NCBI GenBank assembly: GCA_965204525.1
Contig: OZ241994.1
Span: 2,852,001 to 2,916,000, forward strand
Reading direction: 5' to 3'
Length of the DNA: 64,000 nucleotides
Source of the DNA: Bin5 sp965204525
GTDB taxonomy: Bacteria; Chloroflexota; Anaerolineae; Caldilineales; Caldilineaceae
The notes below the pieces were generated by a model. It saw only the letters and a list, made by a program, of their open reading frames with translations, had not been told where the DNA came from and searched no databases. Positions 9,079-16,906 of this stretch are shown here, piece by piece. Made by a program: the position numbers and the translations under genes. Position 1 is the first letter of the stretch. The number at the start of each line of letters is the position of its first letter.

Positions 9079-9447
9079 ATGCGGCCTCACAGTATTTGGC
9101 GAAGTATGGGCTTTGCTTTCGATGGGTTGCGCTATGCCTTCAGAAGTCAACGCAGCCTTCGAATCGAGAGTATTATTGCAGGATTTATTGTCGTGATTGG
9201 ATTTGCTTTGAACATCAGCAGGCTGGAGTGGGTTATTGTGATTATTTCGATATCCTTTGTCATCGGGCTGGAACTGGTCAACACCGCTCTAGAAGCAGTC
9301 GTTGACCTGGTGTCTCCCGAATATCATCCAGTCGCGAAGGTCGCCAAAGATGTAGCCTCAGCCGCCGTTCTGACAGGTGGGGTCGGCGGGCTCGTTGCCG
9401 GGCTTGTTATCTTTGGCGCTTACATACTCGGGGATAGCTCATTCTGA
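9079..9447 (+). CDS. dgkA: Diacylglycerol/undecaprenol kinase (DgkA family)
   Basis: A 122-aa integral membrane kinase. It starts MRPHSIWRSMGFAFDGLRYA and has three predicted transmembrane helices. It carries the family signature ELVNTALEAVVDLVSPEYHP followed by KVAKDVASAAVL, which holds the catalytic Glu and the metal/ATP-binding residues. In most non-proteobacteria this family phosphorylates undecaprenol for cell-wall lipid recycling. The start at 9079 is chosen because of AAGGA 8 nt upstream and the correct family length. It is monocistronic here. Confidence 0.9.
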   Translation: MRPHSIWRSMGFAFDGLRYAFRSQRSLRIESIIAGFIVVIGFALNISRLEWVIVIISISFVIGLELVNTALEAVVDLVSPEYHPVAKVAKDVASAAVLTGGVGGLVAGLVIFGAYILGDSSF

Positions 9448-9660
9448 AAGCGTTGCTGCTGAACCGGAGACTTCCAACCTAAGCTGCCGGATTGACTCTG
9501 ACACTTATAATTGTCAGTTGCTGCCATGGTCCGCTGGACCGGTTCGACGGCCCCAGACCTGAAGGCCAGCCAATGCCGCCTCCCATTGTTCAGGCGACAC
9601 AGACTCCAAGCCCACCGCCGACTCCAACCCGTTGTTTGCGTTCTCCGTTCGTAGCGAAAA

Positions 9661-9771
9661 CTAAGGGATTTCAAAATAGGCACACATGGCAGGAACGAGA
9701 ACAAACAGCCCAATAGCCGCTAGAATCATAAGCGCACCTTTCCAATCCGGGCCTTCAGTTCTACTACCCAT
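9661..9771 (-). CDS. 36-aa single-pass membrane protein
   Basis: ATG 9771 is preceded on the minus strand by a perfect AAGGAGG (9781-9787 on the + strand). The product starts MGSRTEGPDWKGALMILAAI and is a single hydrophobic helix with a short charged N-terminus and a C-terminal CAYFEIP. The ideal ribosome-binding site is the main argument that this very small frame is real. The function is unknown. The stop lies next to a 30-bp stretch resembling the IS3 orfA tail. Confidence 0.5.
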   Translation of the reverse strand: MGSRTEGPDWKGALMILAAIGLFVLVPAMCAYFEIP

Positions 9772-10352
9772 AGCTAAAGACCTCCTTGCTGGACTGCAAC
9801 GCCTCTCCTGGTTCGTCACATTATGGCCTAGTAATCCGTCTGCCCAATGGTACATGACAAATGAGCACGAACGGTTTAGCCCCGATGCGCTCAACCGGGC
9901 CAGGCCAATGGCATGGGAACACATTATGCAATTGCAGGCGAACTGCAACTGCTTCGAGCGTGACCCCGGTCTTAGGACGAGGCTGTGAAGTTTACGGTTG
10001 GCCCCACTGACCAGACCACGAAACGGGAAACACAAGGTGCACCCCGACGGATGTGTGGCGCTCTGCACGGGAACGGGCGGTCTGTCCCTCCCCGGGCTGG
10101 GTGACTTGCTCCATTGTAGGGCAGGCAGCAAGCGAGTTGCCCTAAGGCACTCTTCCTACCGCCCCCCTCCGAATCGTGCTTGCGACTTTCACCGCACGCG
10201 GCTCTCCAGTGTGTCGTTCCATCCATTGTTCTTTCTGGATGACACCAAGTACAGGTTCGACTTTTTTGCATTACGCATGTCTCTCTGGCTTGGTGCCTGA
10301 CACACCTGCCTCCCTTCGCCATGTAAGAGGCTTTCCCTCTCTCAGACTACTA

Positions 10353-11364
10353 GGGCCTTATGCTAATTGGGAAAGGCCAATTGCTTGATTTGCAGATAGT
10401 CAGGTACGCCCAGCAGGCGATTGATGTAAATGCAGAGGGTATGTGCAGTCAATTTCGTGTAAAGGCGTGCACAAAGGCCTCTGAAAGTGTGAGCGTGGTT
10501 GGTTTCAATCGAGAATTGTGCGTTGAGTTGACTGTTGACTGTTTCGATCATTTGGCGGACGGCGTCGTAGATGCGAGAGACGAATGCCGGGAGCTGTTTT
10601 TTCTGGTTTCTGCGCGGTTTGGTGAGCAGGCGGATGCGATTGTATTGCCAGAGTTCTTCAGCTGCCGGTGCACTGACGTAGGCCTTGTCGCCGATGACGA
10701 TGCGGTTGTTGTGTTCGGCAAGGAGTTCGCGACCGACAGCCAAGTCGCGGTAGCTAGCAGGAGCTAACTCGAAGTCGATAATGAGGCCACCCATCGTGAT
10801 CAGAAGATGCAGCTTGAAACCGAAGATCATCTCCTTTTTGGAGGGAACGGGCCCGAAATCGGCCCCCCAATCAGACCAATCGCCGCGCGCTTGCGGCGCC
10901 AGATGGAATTGAACCACAGGGATGGGCAGGCTATCCACGACACAATGCTCGTCCCGATAGAGTTCCATTCTGGCCAACATCATGCGCCGCATCTCATTGA
11001 TAATCCACATTAAGTTTCGTCGTCGCCGATTGAAACGGCTCTGTTCCGGCAAGATCGGAAACTTATCCCGATGTGCCTGCATATGACTGAGTAATTCTGT
11101 TTCCACATCCCAACCCAGACACTCGCCGATGAGACAGAGCGCGATCAACTCACTGTCGCTACACTCAGGCTCCGGTCCCGGTCGTCTCTGATATCTTTCC
11201 AGTTCCTTGTACATGTCGTCAACGAGTACATACACCCATAGACAGAAGTCGTCAAAGTGGGCTATCATTCGGTTAGTCCTCCTGGTGAGCTACCTTGGTT
11301 GGTCGAGACTTCCAAAGTTATCTCACCAGGGGACTTTTTTCAAACGCTATCTAGCATAAGGCCC
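10353..11364 (-). mobile_element. IS982-family insertion sequence, complete
   Basis: About 1012 bp with 13-bp perfect terminal inverted repeats GGGCCTTATGCTA, flanked by TACTA on both sides as a likely 5-bp target duplication. The exact ends are ambiguous by two bases because the palindrome extends into the flank. It contains one intact transposase gene. The interrupted host sequence is continuous in intron copy 1 (CTCAGACCACTATGG near 4455). Confidence 0.85.
10363..11268 (-). CDS. IS982 family transposase
   Basis: A 301-aa DDE transposase with the family-typical N-terminus (HFDDFCLWVYVLVDD) and intact catalytic residues: D112 in CVVDSLPIP, D194 in VIGDKAY and E242 in MIETVNSQL. The C-terminus (FSIETNHAHTFRGLCARLYT) also fits IS982. 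The length is normal for the family and no frameshift is present, so the element may still move. The gene fills most of the element, and its stop lies within the left inverted repeat region. Confidence 0.9.
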   Translation of the reverse strand: MIAHFDDFCLWVYVLVDDMYKELERYQRRPGPEPECSDSELIALCLIGECLGWDVETELLSHMQAHRDKFPILPEQSRFNRRRRNLMWIINEMRRMMLARMELYRDEHCVVDSLPIPVVQFHLAPQARGDWSDWGADFGPVPSKKEMIFGFKLHLLITMGGLIIDFELAPASYRDLAVGRELLAEHNNRIVIGDKAYVSAPAAEELWQYNRIRLLTKPRRNQKKQLPAFVSRIYDAVRQMIETVNSQLNAQFSIETNHAHTFRGLCARLYTKLTAHTLCIYINRLLGVPDYLQIKQLAFPN

Positions 11365-11929
11365 TACTATGGAGTCTGCGCTACCCTATGCCTCTCGGCA
11401 CTCAGGCAACTGCGGATTCCGTTACGAATCCCTGCAGAGTATCGCTTAGACTCCCTGTTTGTCTCCATGTCCTTTCTCTCTGCAAGTCGGTCCCTTTCGG
11501 CGGGTTGTACTTACAGTGTCTACATGTCAGCACATTTGGGGCTTGGGTTTCAGCCACTTTCCCAAGGGCGGCTAATTTTCGCCAGCCGAAGACTGGGATT
11601 CAAGCAGCCTGGCCATAGTCATAGGATACAGGTCGTGGCGGTCCGATGTTCATTGTGGCTATCCCATCCTCCGCCTTTGCCACTATGCTATTTTCCCTTC
11701 ATCTTTTCGGAATCCGGTCGGGTGGTTGACCTATGGGGTGTCCCGCTCCCGATGTCCACTGTGTGGGCAGGGGACTCGCTCGTAAACCGTCGCACATACA
11801 CCTTAGCTTGTGGTCCAGGTTTTGGGGCCCAGCTCACGGTACGTCACTGTCAGCCGGTTTCTTGTACAATATATTTGGTGTTGGTCGAGAGTAGGGAGTG
11901 AGGGTCGGGCAGGAGGGTTGTGGAGGGTC

Positions 11930-12155
11930 TTACATAAAATCTTCTCTGTTCAATCCAGACTGCTTGATGATGCTTCTTATTGTTCCGACAGGAATCTCTC
12001 TACTATTAGGCACAACCACACGAATTGGTTCATTGTCCACCCACTTTTCAAATACCATATGGCTTCCCTTGCCTCTAGGTGTTTCGACAAAACCCTTGTT
12101 TCTCCAAGATTCTACGAATCCTCCGAGTCGGTTTAGGGGTTAACCTGTTGGACAT
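11930..12155 (-). pseudogene. hicA: hicA toxin gene with a single-base frameshift
   Basis: Starting at ATG 12155, inside the end of hicB, the frame reads MSNRLTPKPTRRIRRILEKQ, then GF. After one extra base in the run GGGTTTT (12089-12095 on the + strand) it continues VETPRGKGSHMVF and ends VGTIRSIIKQSGLNREDFM at 11930. This is a full-length HicA (dsRNA-binding-fold mRNA interferase) apart from the slip. It retains the GSH motif with the catalytic His. Either the toxin is inactivated or the assembly has a homopolymer error. Confidence 0.7.
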
Positions 12156-12420
12156 CTAACTGAACAAATCCTTCCTCGGCGAAAGTATGATACGATACTG
12201 TGGTTCTATGCTTTTCGGCTTCTTCCAGCTTGTCGAATCTGATCAAGCGTCTCCATATTTCTTCTTCTGATCCAACTTCTATCAACAACTCTATGGCTTC
12301 AATCAGGTTGTCAATAGCCTCTTCTCTTGTCTCACCCTGGCTTGCAACTTCTATTTCAGGGCATCGAGATACATGCCATTCACCTTCCTGCCATAACTCA
12401 ACACTGAAGAGTCGTTTCAT
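12133..12420 (-). CDS. hicB: HicB-family antitoxin
   Basis: A 95-aa protein starting MKRLFSVELWQEGEWHVSRC and continuing PEIEVASQGETREEAIDNLI, the conserved HicB fold in which a partial RNase-H-like domain covers the HicA active site. The C-terminal part has no obvious HTH or RHH DNA-binding domain, so autoregulation may depend on other segments. The gene order is antitoxin first, with the toxin start overlapping the antitoxin end. Its partner toxin is frameshifted, so the antitoxin may be a survivor. Confidence 0.8.
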   Translation of the reverse strand: MKRLFSVELWQEGEWHVSRCPEIEVASQGETREEAIDNLIEAIELLIEVGSEEEIWRRLIRFDKLEEAEKHRTTVSYHTFAEEGFVQLDVQQVNP

Positions 12421-12529
12421 TTTGCAACCTCAAGTCATTGAAAATCATATGTTCAAACAAGCACTGAACTTCATCTTGGCATAAAGAGTACCAAGTTTGC
12501 AGCAGATAGTCCAACCGTGAAAACAAGCC

Positions 12530-13312
12530 ATGATATGCCTTCTTAAGGTCAAAGGCTGGACTATAGTGGCCGCTATAGCATTTGTAGCGTTAGCAGGTTG
12601 CAGACAGGAAAAGACCTTCGGTGAATATTACTTGCATGGCCCAACATGGTTGAATCAGGGCGAGAATGACAAAACGATTTCAGAACTTGACCGGATCATT
12701 CGGGAACAACCCGATAACACGGCTGCCCATATGAAACGCGCCGAAATAAAGTCCAAATTAGGTCGGTACGAAGAAGCGCTCTCTGACCTCGATCTGGCCG
12801 TCCGTCTGCAACCGGACAACCCCGCAATCTTCCAGCGCAGGGCAGATATTCACTTGGAAATCAGTCAATTCGATGCCGCCGTTTCCAATATCGATCACGT
12901 CGTCCGTCTGCGGCCTAACGACCCATCCGCCTACATGACGCGCGCAGTATACAGATTTCAGGCCGAACAGTACCGGGCGACAATTTCCGACCTCGATAAA
13001 GTCATCGCCATGCGTCCGGACCACCCCTCGGCTTATTATCTTCGCGGTCTGGCCTGGGCCAACTTATATCAGCCTTGGCTTGCCCTTGCCGACTATGATA
13101 AACACATTCAGATACATCCAGATAATGCCCACGCTTATGGAAGCCGGGGTGTTGCAAAGGAGCGTCTTGGCCAGCACAAGGAGGCTCTTGTTGACTACGA
13201 AATATGTTTGCAAATGCTAGATGACAGCCCAAGTCATAACGGGATGCGAGTTGCCGTCGAAAAGAGGGTTCGGGAACTTGAAAACAACAGAAAGGAAGAA
13301 CGCAATGAGTAA
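12530..13312 (+). CDS. TPR-repeat lipoprotein
   Basis: A 260-aa protein with signal helix and lipobox ALAGC at residue 24. Five or six tetratricopeptide repeats follow (for example AAHMKRAEIKSKLGRYEEAL and PSAYYLRGLAWANLYQPWLA). TPR arrays mediate protein-protein contacts; here the protein is expected on the outer membrane face or the cell surface. Its stop overlaps the ATG of the next gene (ATGAGTAA), so the two are co-translated. No specific partner can be named. Confidence 0.8.
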   Translation: MICLLKVKGWTIVAAIAFVALAGCRQEKTFGEYYLHGPTWLNQGENDKTISELDRIIREQPDNTAAHMKRAEIKSKLGRYEEALSDLDLAVRLQPDNPAIFQRRADIHLEISQFDAAVSNIDHVVRLRPNDPSAYMTRAVYRFQAEQYRATISDLDKVIAMRPDHPSAYYLRGLAWANLYQPWLALADYDKHIQIHPDNAHAYGSRGVAKERLGQHKEALVDYEICLQMLDDSPSHNGMRVAVEKRVRELENNRKEERNE

Positions 13313-13643
13313 TCGCAATGAGCCGCATATCGAACTAGGCAGAAAAACCGAAGCCGGAACACACGCAACCGAATCTCCCGAAAAACTGTTCGGCCGCCTC
13401 ATCGCCATGGAATTGATAACAATCTCCCTCTGCGAGGCAATCCTGAACAATAAGGACCTCAGCCATGTCAGACGTGAATTCCTGGACCGATGGCAAAATG
13501 CTGAAGAAACTGTCAACCTTCAAACAGATAACTACCAGAAGACCAGAATAGGCGCCATTGCGAACTCAAGAAAACAATCGACCACAGCAGCATTCAGGGA
13601 TTCTGTCAATGAGTTCCTCAACTACCTGGACGATATCGAGTAA
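13305..13643 (+). CDS. Hypothetical protein coupled to TPR lipoprotein
   Basis: A 112-aa soluble, helical protein. Its ATG at 13305 overlaps the stop of the TPR lipoprotein gene, with AAAGGAAG upstream. The sequence is rich in charged and polar residues and has no membrane segment or known motif. Co-translation suggests a linked role, but the lack of a signal puts this product in the cytoplasm while its neighbour is exported. Confidence 0.6.
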   Translation: MSNRNEPHIELGRKTEAGTHATESPEKLFGRLIAMELITISLCEAILNNKDLSHVRREFLDRWQNAEETVNLQTDNYQKTRIGAIANSRKQSTTAAFRDSVNEFLNYLDDIE

Positions 13644-13731
13644 GATCCCGCCACGACACGCCAGGGTGACCGCGTTCTGATTAGCAACGAAGTCATTTAC
13701 TTCGGCGGGGGCGGCCTATGTATTCCTGTAG

Positions 13732-13902
13732 TTGGCCCCAATCTCCAGACCGCGAAATGGGGATATAGGGTGCATCCGTCCAGATTCGGTCGGCTCTGAA
13801 AAAGGCGCGCAGGCCGTTTCCTGACCATCGAATTGCCCCTCCACAGGCTTGGCAGTTCGCACCAATATACACATTGGCTCGTGGTCCAGCTTTTTGGGGG
13901 GC
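13732..13902 (-). mobile_element. IS3-derived mini-element
   Basis: About 171 bp bounded by TTGGCCCC (13732-13739) and TTTTTGGGGG near 13891-13900. On the minus strand it keeps the IS leader and only the first codons of orfA (MVRKRPARLF) before jumping to the far end. This is an internally deleted, MITE-like derivative. Confidence 0.65.
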
Positions 13903-13920
13903 AGGTCACACCTCCCGTCA

Positions 13921-14388
13921 CTACATTACTTCGTCGATGTCCTTAATATGGGACCTAAGCATATCTTTATCAACCAGTTTCGTACCCTTTGCGCCCAAGT
14001 CTCGACGGATAGCCAAAAGCAAACTTCCCCAATGTTTCATGACTACCCCTGCGTCAGCGGACTCGCCACTTCTCTCTAACTTGAAAAAGTACTGCAATAT
14101 CTCATTGAAAGAAAGAACCACATCGTCAGAACCAAACAGACCAATTTCATAAACAGTACGCCTATACTCTGTACTGATGATTTTACTCATAGCTTCTTTC
14201 TTTTCACCAGAGTCATCTGTGTTCGATAACAAACTAATGAACGGGCTAAGTAGGTCAAGATAAATCTTCCTCCGACTCTCTTGAAGCCTTTCTCTTTCAC
14301 GTCTAATTGACTCAACATTGTGTTGAAAATACCAAACCCCTACCCCAACTATCCCACTCACTATCAAATGTGTAATCCAAGAATCCAT
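13921..14388 (-). CDS. Membrane-anchored coiled-coil hypothetical protein
   Basis: A 155-aa protein from ATG 14388. It starts MDSWITHLIVSGIVGVGVWY, an N-terminal transmembrane helix, and continues as a charged helix (NVESIRRERERLQESRRKIY) followed by a cytoplasmic helical domain. This layout (short anchor, Arg/Glu-rich coil, then a YLDLLSPFI segment) is widespread in proteins of unknown function. The upstream AAGGGGGTG supports the chosen start over longer versions. It stands alone between two IS3-family remnants. Confidence 0.6.
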   Translation of the reverse strand: MDSWITHLIVSGIVGVGVWYFQHNVESIRRERERLQESRRKIYLDLLSPFISLLSNTDDSGEKKEAMSKIISTEYRRTVYEIGLFGSDDVVLSFNEILQYFFKLERSGESADAGVVMKHWGSLLLAIRRDLGAKGTKLVDKDMLRSHIKDIDEVM

Positions 14389-14485
14389 ACCCACCCCCTT
14401 CAACAAAGATTGTCGGTGGGGCGCACCCCCACCTTTTACGATCATTCAGAATCAGTCCGGGCTGCCAGCACCCTATTCTCTATGG

Positions 14486-14638
14486 TGAGCCCCAATCTTT
14501 GGACTACGAAATGGGAAAATAAGGTGCATTTCGACGAATAGAGCCATCTCTGATCAGAGCATGAAGTGCTCTTCAGGAGAAGTGCGATGGTCGGGACTTT
14601 AGATGTGGTCTTTCATGGTTGCAATACTCGAAGTAGAG
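14486..14638 (-). mobile_element. IS3-family terminal remnant
   Basis: GAGCCCCAATCTTTGGACTA followed by CGAAATGGGAAAA matches the left part of the element at 7560-7715, including the later GTCTTTCATG-type segment. The opposite end is missing. The remnant abuts the stop of the cysteine desulfurase gene. Confidence 0.55.
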
Positions 14639-14640
14639 GG

Positions 14641-15819
14641 TCAAACCGGATCCGTCCCACTGTTGCTCTCCAAACAATTGACTACAAGCTGAGCAGCTTG
14701 TTCTATATCTGCGTCGGTGGTGAAACGGCCGAAACTGAAGCGTATGGAGGCGTCGGATTGGGTGGGCGTGAGGCCGAGGGCGCGGAGGACGTGCGAGGGT
14801 TCGGGGATGCCGGAGGTGCAGGCGGAACCGGTGGAGGCGGCGAGGTGGGGTTGGAGGGTGGCGAGGAGATCTTGCGCGACAAAGCCATCAAATTGCAGGT
14901 TGGCGTTGCCGGGGTGTCGCCGCTCGCCGGTCGGCCCGTTGATCGTTATTGGATAGGCGCTCGCCTGCAAGAGTTGGACGAAAGTGTCTCTCTGATCGGC
15001 CATTCGTTTGCGCTCAGTCAGCCCTTCATCCGTCTGCAATATCTCCGCCGCGGCCGCCATGCCGACACACAAGGGTACGGGAACGGTACCGGAGCGAAGG
15101 TTGCCTTGCTGCCCTCCGCCATAGATGATGGGCTCAACCCTCGATTGTATATCCCGTCGAATGTACAGCGCGCCGATGCCTTGCGGCCCATACATTTTAT
15201 GCCCAGACAGGCTTATCAGGTCGGCATGGTCGGCCAAGCGGCTCATGTCCAGAGCGCTTGCGCCCTGTGCTGCATCGCAGTGGAGAAGGACGCCGCGCTC
15301 GGCAGTTAGCTCAGCGATTCGGGGAATGTCCTGGACTGTGCCCACCTCGTTGTTCACCGCCATTATCGACACAACTAATGTTGTTTCGTCGAGCCGATCA
15401 GATAGCACTTCAAGGTCGATGAACCCCTCTCTGTCAACAGGGATCTGCTCCACTGTGAAGCCTTCTCGCGCCTCCAAAGCCCGTGCTGCTGCCAACACGC
15501 ATTTGTGCTCAGTGGAGCCGACCAGCAGACGCCTTTGGCCTGATGGCACCCTTCTTGCTAACCCAAATAGGGCGAGATTGTTGGCTTCGGTGGCACCGGA
15601 GGTGAAGATGATCTCATCGGGGTCTGCGCCGATCAACTCGGCGATGGTGGCTTTGGATCGATCGACTGCCTTGGCGGCCTGCCAGCCTATAATGTGATCG
15701 CTCGAATGCGGGTTACCGAATGTCTTTTGCCAATACGGCGCCATTCTCTCCACCACACGAGGATCAACGGGGGTGGAAGCTTGGTAATCGGCGTAGATCG
15801 TACCGGTGTCGTGCTTCAT
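14641..15819 (-). CDS. sspA: Cysteine desulfurase of phosphorothioation system (SspA/DndA-like)
   Basis: A 392-aa PLP enzyme that takes sulfur from cysteine as a persulfide. Visible hallmarks are the N-terminus TIYADYQASTPVDPRVV, the PLP-binding STEHKCV segment, the PLP lysine K208 in SLSGHKMYGPQG and the catalytic cysteine C334 in STGSACTSG. In DNA phosphorothioation this enzyme supplies sulfur to the PAPS-reductase-like partner. It diverges from sspBCD, and the 110-bp gap must hold both promoters. The frame is open up to 15870, but ATG 15819 gives the usual N-terminus. It could also serve iron-sulfur or tRNA thiolation, but the neighbours favour DNA sulfur modification. Confidence 0.85.
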   Translation of the reverse strand: MKHDTGTIYADYQASTPVDPRVVERMAPYWQKTFGNPHSSDHIIGWQAAKAVDRSKATIAELIGADPDEIIFTSGATEANNLALFGLARRVPSGQRRLLVGSTEHKCVLAAARALEAREGFTVEQIPVDREGFIDLEVLSDRLDETTLVVSIMAVNNEVGTVQDIPRIAELTAERGVLLHCDAAQGASALDMSRLADHADLISLSGHKMYGPQGIGALYIRRDIQSRVEPIIYGGGQQGNLRSGTVPVPLCVGMAAAAEILQTDEGLTERKRMADQRDTFVQLLQASAYPITINGPTGERRHPGNANLQFDGFVAQDLLATLQPHLAASTGSACTSGIPEPSHVLRALGLTPTQSDASIRFSFGRFTTDADIEQAAQLVVNCLESNSGTDPV

Positions 15820-15931
15820 TCGTTGGACGCTTGGCAGGTAAAATGTAGCAAAATATGGTAAGATAGGCACGAAGAGTATACCAAATGTTCGCTATCGTCT
15901 GCCAGACCCCCACAGATTAGGCGGAGAATAC

Positions 15932-16906
15932 ATGCTGCGAGGGCCTCTCTACCGCGACGACTATAGCCCGCAGCTGTCGGGCCATGAAACCTTCCCCCTG
16001 CGTTATGGATGGCTAAAAAAAGCCTTCGACGCGGTGCAGGACTCCAAAGACACAGAAGACAACCGAGCAGTTTTCTCCGGCGCCGATGCTATCGCCCATT
16101 TCGGCGTGGGCAAGAATATGGTGGCTTCGATGCGCCATTGGGCGAACGTGTCAGGGATTATTGCGGAGCCTTCTGGCCAGAAGCGTATTGAAACGACCGC
16201 ATTGGGTCAAACAATCTTTGGTGAAAATGGCCTAGATCCCTTCATGGAAAACCCAGCTACGTCTTGGCTGATCCACTGGCATCTGTGTGGCCGGCCGACG
16301 AAGACAACCTGGTTCTGGGCATTCCACCACCACCCTTCCATTTCATTTGAACGTGAGACGCTGATTACAGGCATCAAGAAGCTCGCCGAAGATCGCGAAT
16401 GGACCAGGGCAGCCGTGAACACTATCCGGAGGGATGTCGCCTGTTTCATTCGCACCTACGTCGCTCAGTCCGCTCCTGGGAACGCAAGTTATGAAGACAG
16501 TCTGGACTCACCGTTGACCGAGCTTGGGCTCATCAGGCCGAGCGGACGACGTGACGAGTACAGATTTGTGCGCGGGCCGAAACCTTCCCTTGGCCCGGGC
16601 GTATTCTGCTACGCCGTTAGCGACTTTTGGAACCGCTCATTCAGCAACGCCAATACTTTATCCTTTGAGGCGCTGAATCATGAACCCGGCTGCCCTGCCC
16701 GTGTCTTCTTGCTTGAGGAAAATGATATGGTCGACATGTTGGTCGCATTAGAGGAAACAAGCGACGGCATTTACCGGTGGTCGGAGACGGCAGGACTCAA
16801 GCAGCTTATTCGTAGCCGTGGATTGGGTGCCAACGAGGAATTAGAGTACGTGAAACAGGACTATTTCGCTGTCCACGAAAAGGATTCGCTCAATGCCCTT
16901 GGCTGA
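15932..16906 (+). CDS. sspB: SspB-like DUF4007 protein, DNA phosphorothioation
   Basis: A 324-aa protein with the DUF4007 signature SGHETFPLRYGWLKKAFDAV near the start, then FGVGKNMVASMRHW and a C-terminal half ending in the LIRSRGLGANEE region. In the SspABCD system the DUF4007 protein is the DNA-nicking component that opens the strand for sulfur insertion (established for the family). GGAGAA lies a few bases before the ATG. It overlaps the start of the ATPase gene by 14 nt, which indicates tight coupling. DUF4007 alone is not exclusive to Ssp, but the presence of all partners makes the assignment strong. Confidence 0.85.
   Translation: MLRGPLYRDDYSPQLSGHETFPLRYGWLKKAFDAVQDSKDTEDNRAVFSGADAIAHFGVGKNMVASMRHWANVSGIIAEPSGQKRIETTALGQTIFGENGLDPFMENPATSWLIHWHLCGRPTKTTWFWAFHHHPSISFERETLITGIKKLAEDREWTRAAVNTIRRDVACFIRTYVAQSAPGNASYEDSLDSPLTELGLIRPSGRRDEYRFVRGPKPSLGPGVFCYAVSDFWNRSFSNANTLSFEALNHEPGCPARVFLLEENDMVDMLVALEETSDGIYRWSETAGLKQLIRSRGLGANEELEYVKQDYFAVHEKDSLNALG

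Larger units (their letters stand above)
10116..11795 (-). ncRNA. Group II intron (copy 2), split by IS982, decaying domain V
   Basis: The 5' end GTGCGACG is at 11795 and the 3' end CCCTAC at 10116. Both junctions are fixed by the uninterrupted exon sequence present in other IS copies. Domain V is exactly 34 nt at 10171-10204, with the AGC triad and GAAA loop. However, positions 4/31 and 7/28 are C-A mismatches, unlike copy 1. Without the IS982 the intron is about 665 nt, has no reverse transcriptase, and closely matches copy 1 over domain I. Splitting by the IS and the domain V mismatches suggest it no longer splices. Confidence 0.75.
9998..11829 (-). mobile_element. Nested mobile unit: IS3-type mini-element, group II intron, IS982
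   Basis: The outer layer is a nonautonomous IS3-family derivative, with ends TTGGCCCC at 9998-10005 and GGGGCC at about 11824-11829. Its leader is interrupted at GTGTAT/AATGG by a group II intron (10116-11795), and the intron is interrupted by an IS982 element (10353-11364). Removing both leaves an outer element of about 150 bp, similar in size to the mini-element at 13732. Confidence 0.75.
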
